Part shown: one piece after another, positions 63,740 to 64,000 of the stretch | How the letters are laid out: each line of letters starts with the position of its first letter | How positions within the stretch are numbered: position 1 is the first letter of the stretch | Source of the DNA: Holophagales bacterium | GTDB taxonomy: Bacteria; Acidobacteriota; Thermoanaerobaculia; Multivoradales; JAGPDF01 | DNA length: 64,000 bases | NCBI GenBank assembly: GCA_016699405.1 | Contig: CP064972.1 | Location: forward strand, 3,193,501-3,257,500 | Direction of reading: 5' to 3' | The notes under the pieces: generated by a model | The model's database searches: none | The model's input: the letters and a program-made list of their open reading frames with translations, nothing else | Told to the model about the DNA's origin: nothing | Made by a program: the position numbers and the translations under genes

Positions 63740-64000
63740 ATGCGATCTCTTCGCCTTCTGCTCGCCGTCGCGCTCCTATTCTCGTTTTCCTGCGCCGAGG
63801 CGCCGCCTCCGAAGACCACCGCACCGCCCGCGCTGCAACTCGTCCCGCCACGCATCGGGCTGGCGCTCGGCGGCGGCGGAGCGCGTGGGTTCGCCCATCT
63901 CGGGGTGCTGCGCGTCCTCGAACAGGAGAAGATCCCCGTCGACCTGGTCGTCGGCACCTCGGTCGGCAGCCTCATCGGAGCGCTGTACGCCGACAGCGGC
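63740..64000 (+). CDS. Patatin-like phospholipase, probable lipoprotein (5' part only)
   Basis: 87 residues are visible; the gene runs off the window. After a hydrophobic signal (RLLLAVALLFSFSC, the Cys fits a lipoprotein) and a Pro/Thr-rich linker comes the patatin start: GLALGGGGARGFAHLGVLRVL (oxyanion GGGxRG) and VVGTSVGSLIGALYA (GxSxG nucleophile). This is the canonical RssA-like pattern, unlike the altered GGGPEG of the patatin in the PHA cluster. The substrate is unknown. Confidence 0.9.
   Translation, partial: MRSLRLLLAVALLFSFSCAEAPPPKTTAPPALQLVPPRIGLALGGGGARGFAHLGVLRVLEQEKIPVDLVVGTSVGSLIGALYADSG

Overview
This is a GC-rich (about 70% by eye) bacterial chromosome segment, densely packed on both strands, with no gene-free stretch longer than about 300 bases and no sign of phage, insertion sequence, CRISPR or integrated element. 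Gene content fits a high-GC Acidobacteriota-like organism (for example Thermoanaerobaculia): a Ser/Thr kinase-ATPase-TPR protein, a tricorn-type protease, class I HMG-CoA reductase, fused anion-type ABC permease, PHA granule proteins and imuA/imuB. This placement is inference; no rRNA is present. Start codons are often GTG or TTG, and several genes seem to start at or next to their transcription start. Layout. 1-5.1 kb: tail of a D-Ala-D-Ala dipeptidase, a two-gene ABC importer on the minus strand, and a glycosyltransferase-methyltransferase fusion. 5.1-15 kb, minus strand: a kinase-ATPase-TPR regulator broken by a one-base frameshift, a tricorn-like protease, an aldehyde dehydrogenase/acyl reductase operon and a 7Fe-type ferredoxin. 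15.0-19.8 kb, plus strand: two ArsA/Get3-like ATPases, then a PhaR-type regulator with two matching operator dyads in its promoter, two phasins and a patatin-like lipase, forming a polyhydroxyalkanoate granule locus without a PHA synthase. 19.8-23.4 kb: HMG-CoA reductase, purA, tRNA-Lys and tRNA-Glu. 23.4-36.8 kb: signalling proteins (PDZ-membrane-GAF-SpoIIE phosphatase with a TPR partner, a MASE1-PAS-GGDEF-EAL protein, an HD-GYP response regulator) mixed with housekeeping genes (radC, hslO, metG, tatD, Nif3 family). 36.9-47.4 kb, minus strand: the classical translation/RNA operon rimP-nusA-infB-ylxP-rbfA-nrnA-truB-rpsO-pnp, preceded by a good promoter and a leader containing an intrinsic terminator (a probable attenuator), and closed by a terminator after pnp. 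47.5-54.8 kb, plus strand: DegP-type protease, NtrC-family response regulator overlapping pyrE, two acyl-CoA dehydrogenases and a glycosyltransferase. 54.8-60.5 kb, minus strand: phospholipase-D lipoprotein candidate, imuB and imuA (mutasome without dnaE2 here), and a GAF/PAS sensor. 60.6-64 kb: L-2-hydroxyglutarate oxidase family enzyme, a Tat-exported amidase, and the start of a second patatin. The most notable observations are the PHA/Get3-like locus with its paired operators, the rimP leader terminator, the repaired-by-one-base kinase gene, and a recurrent TGCTAG-type extended -10 element with short or absent leaders.
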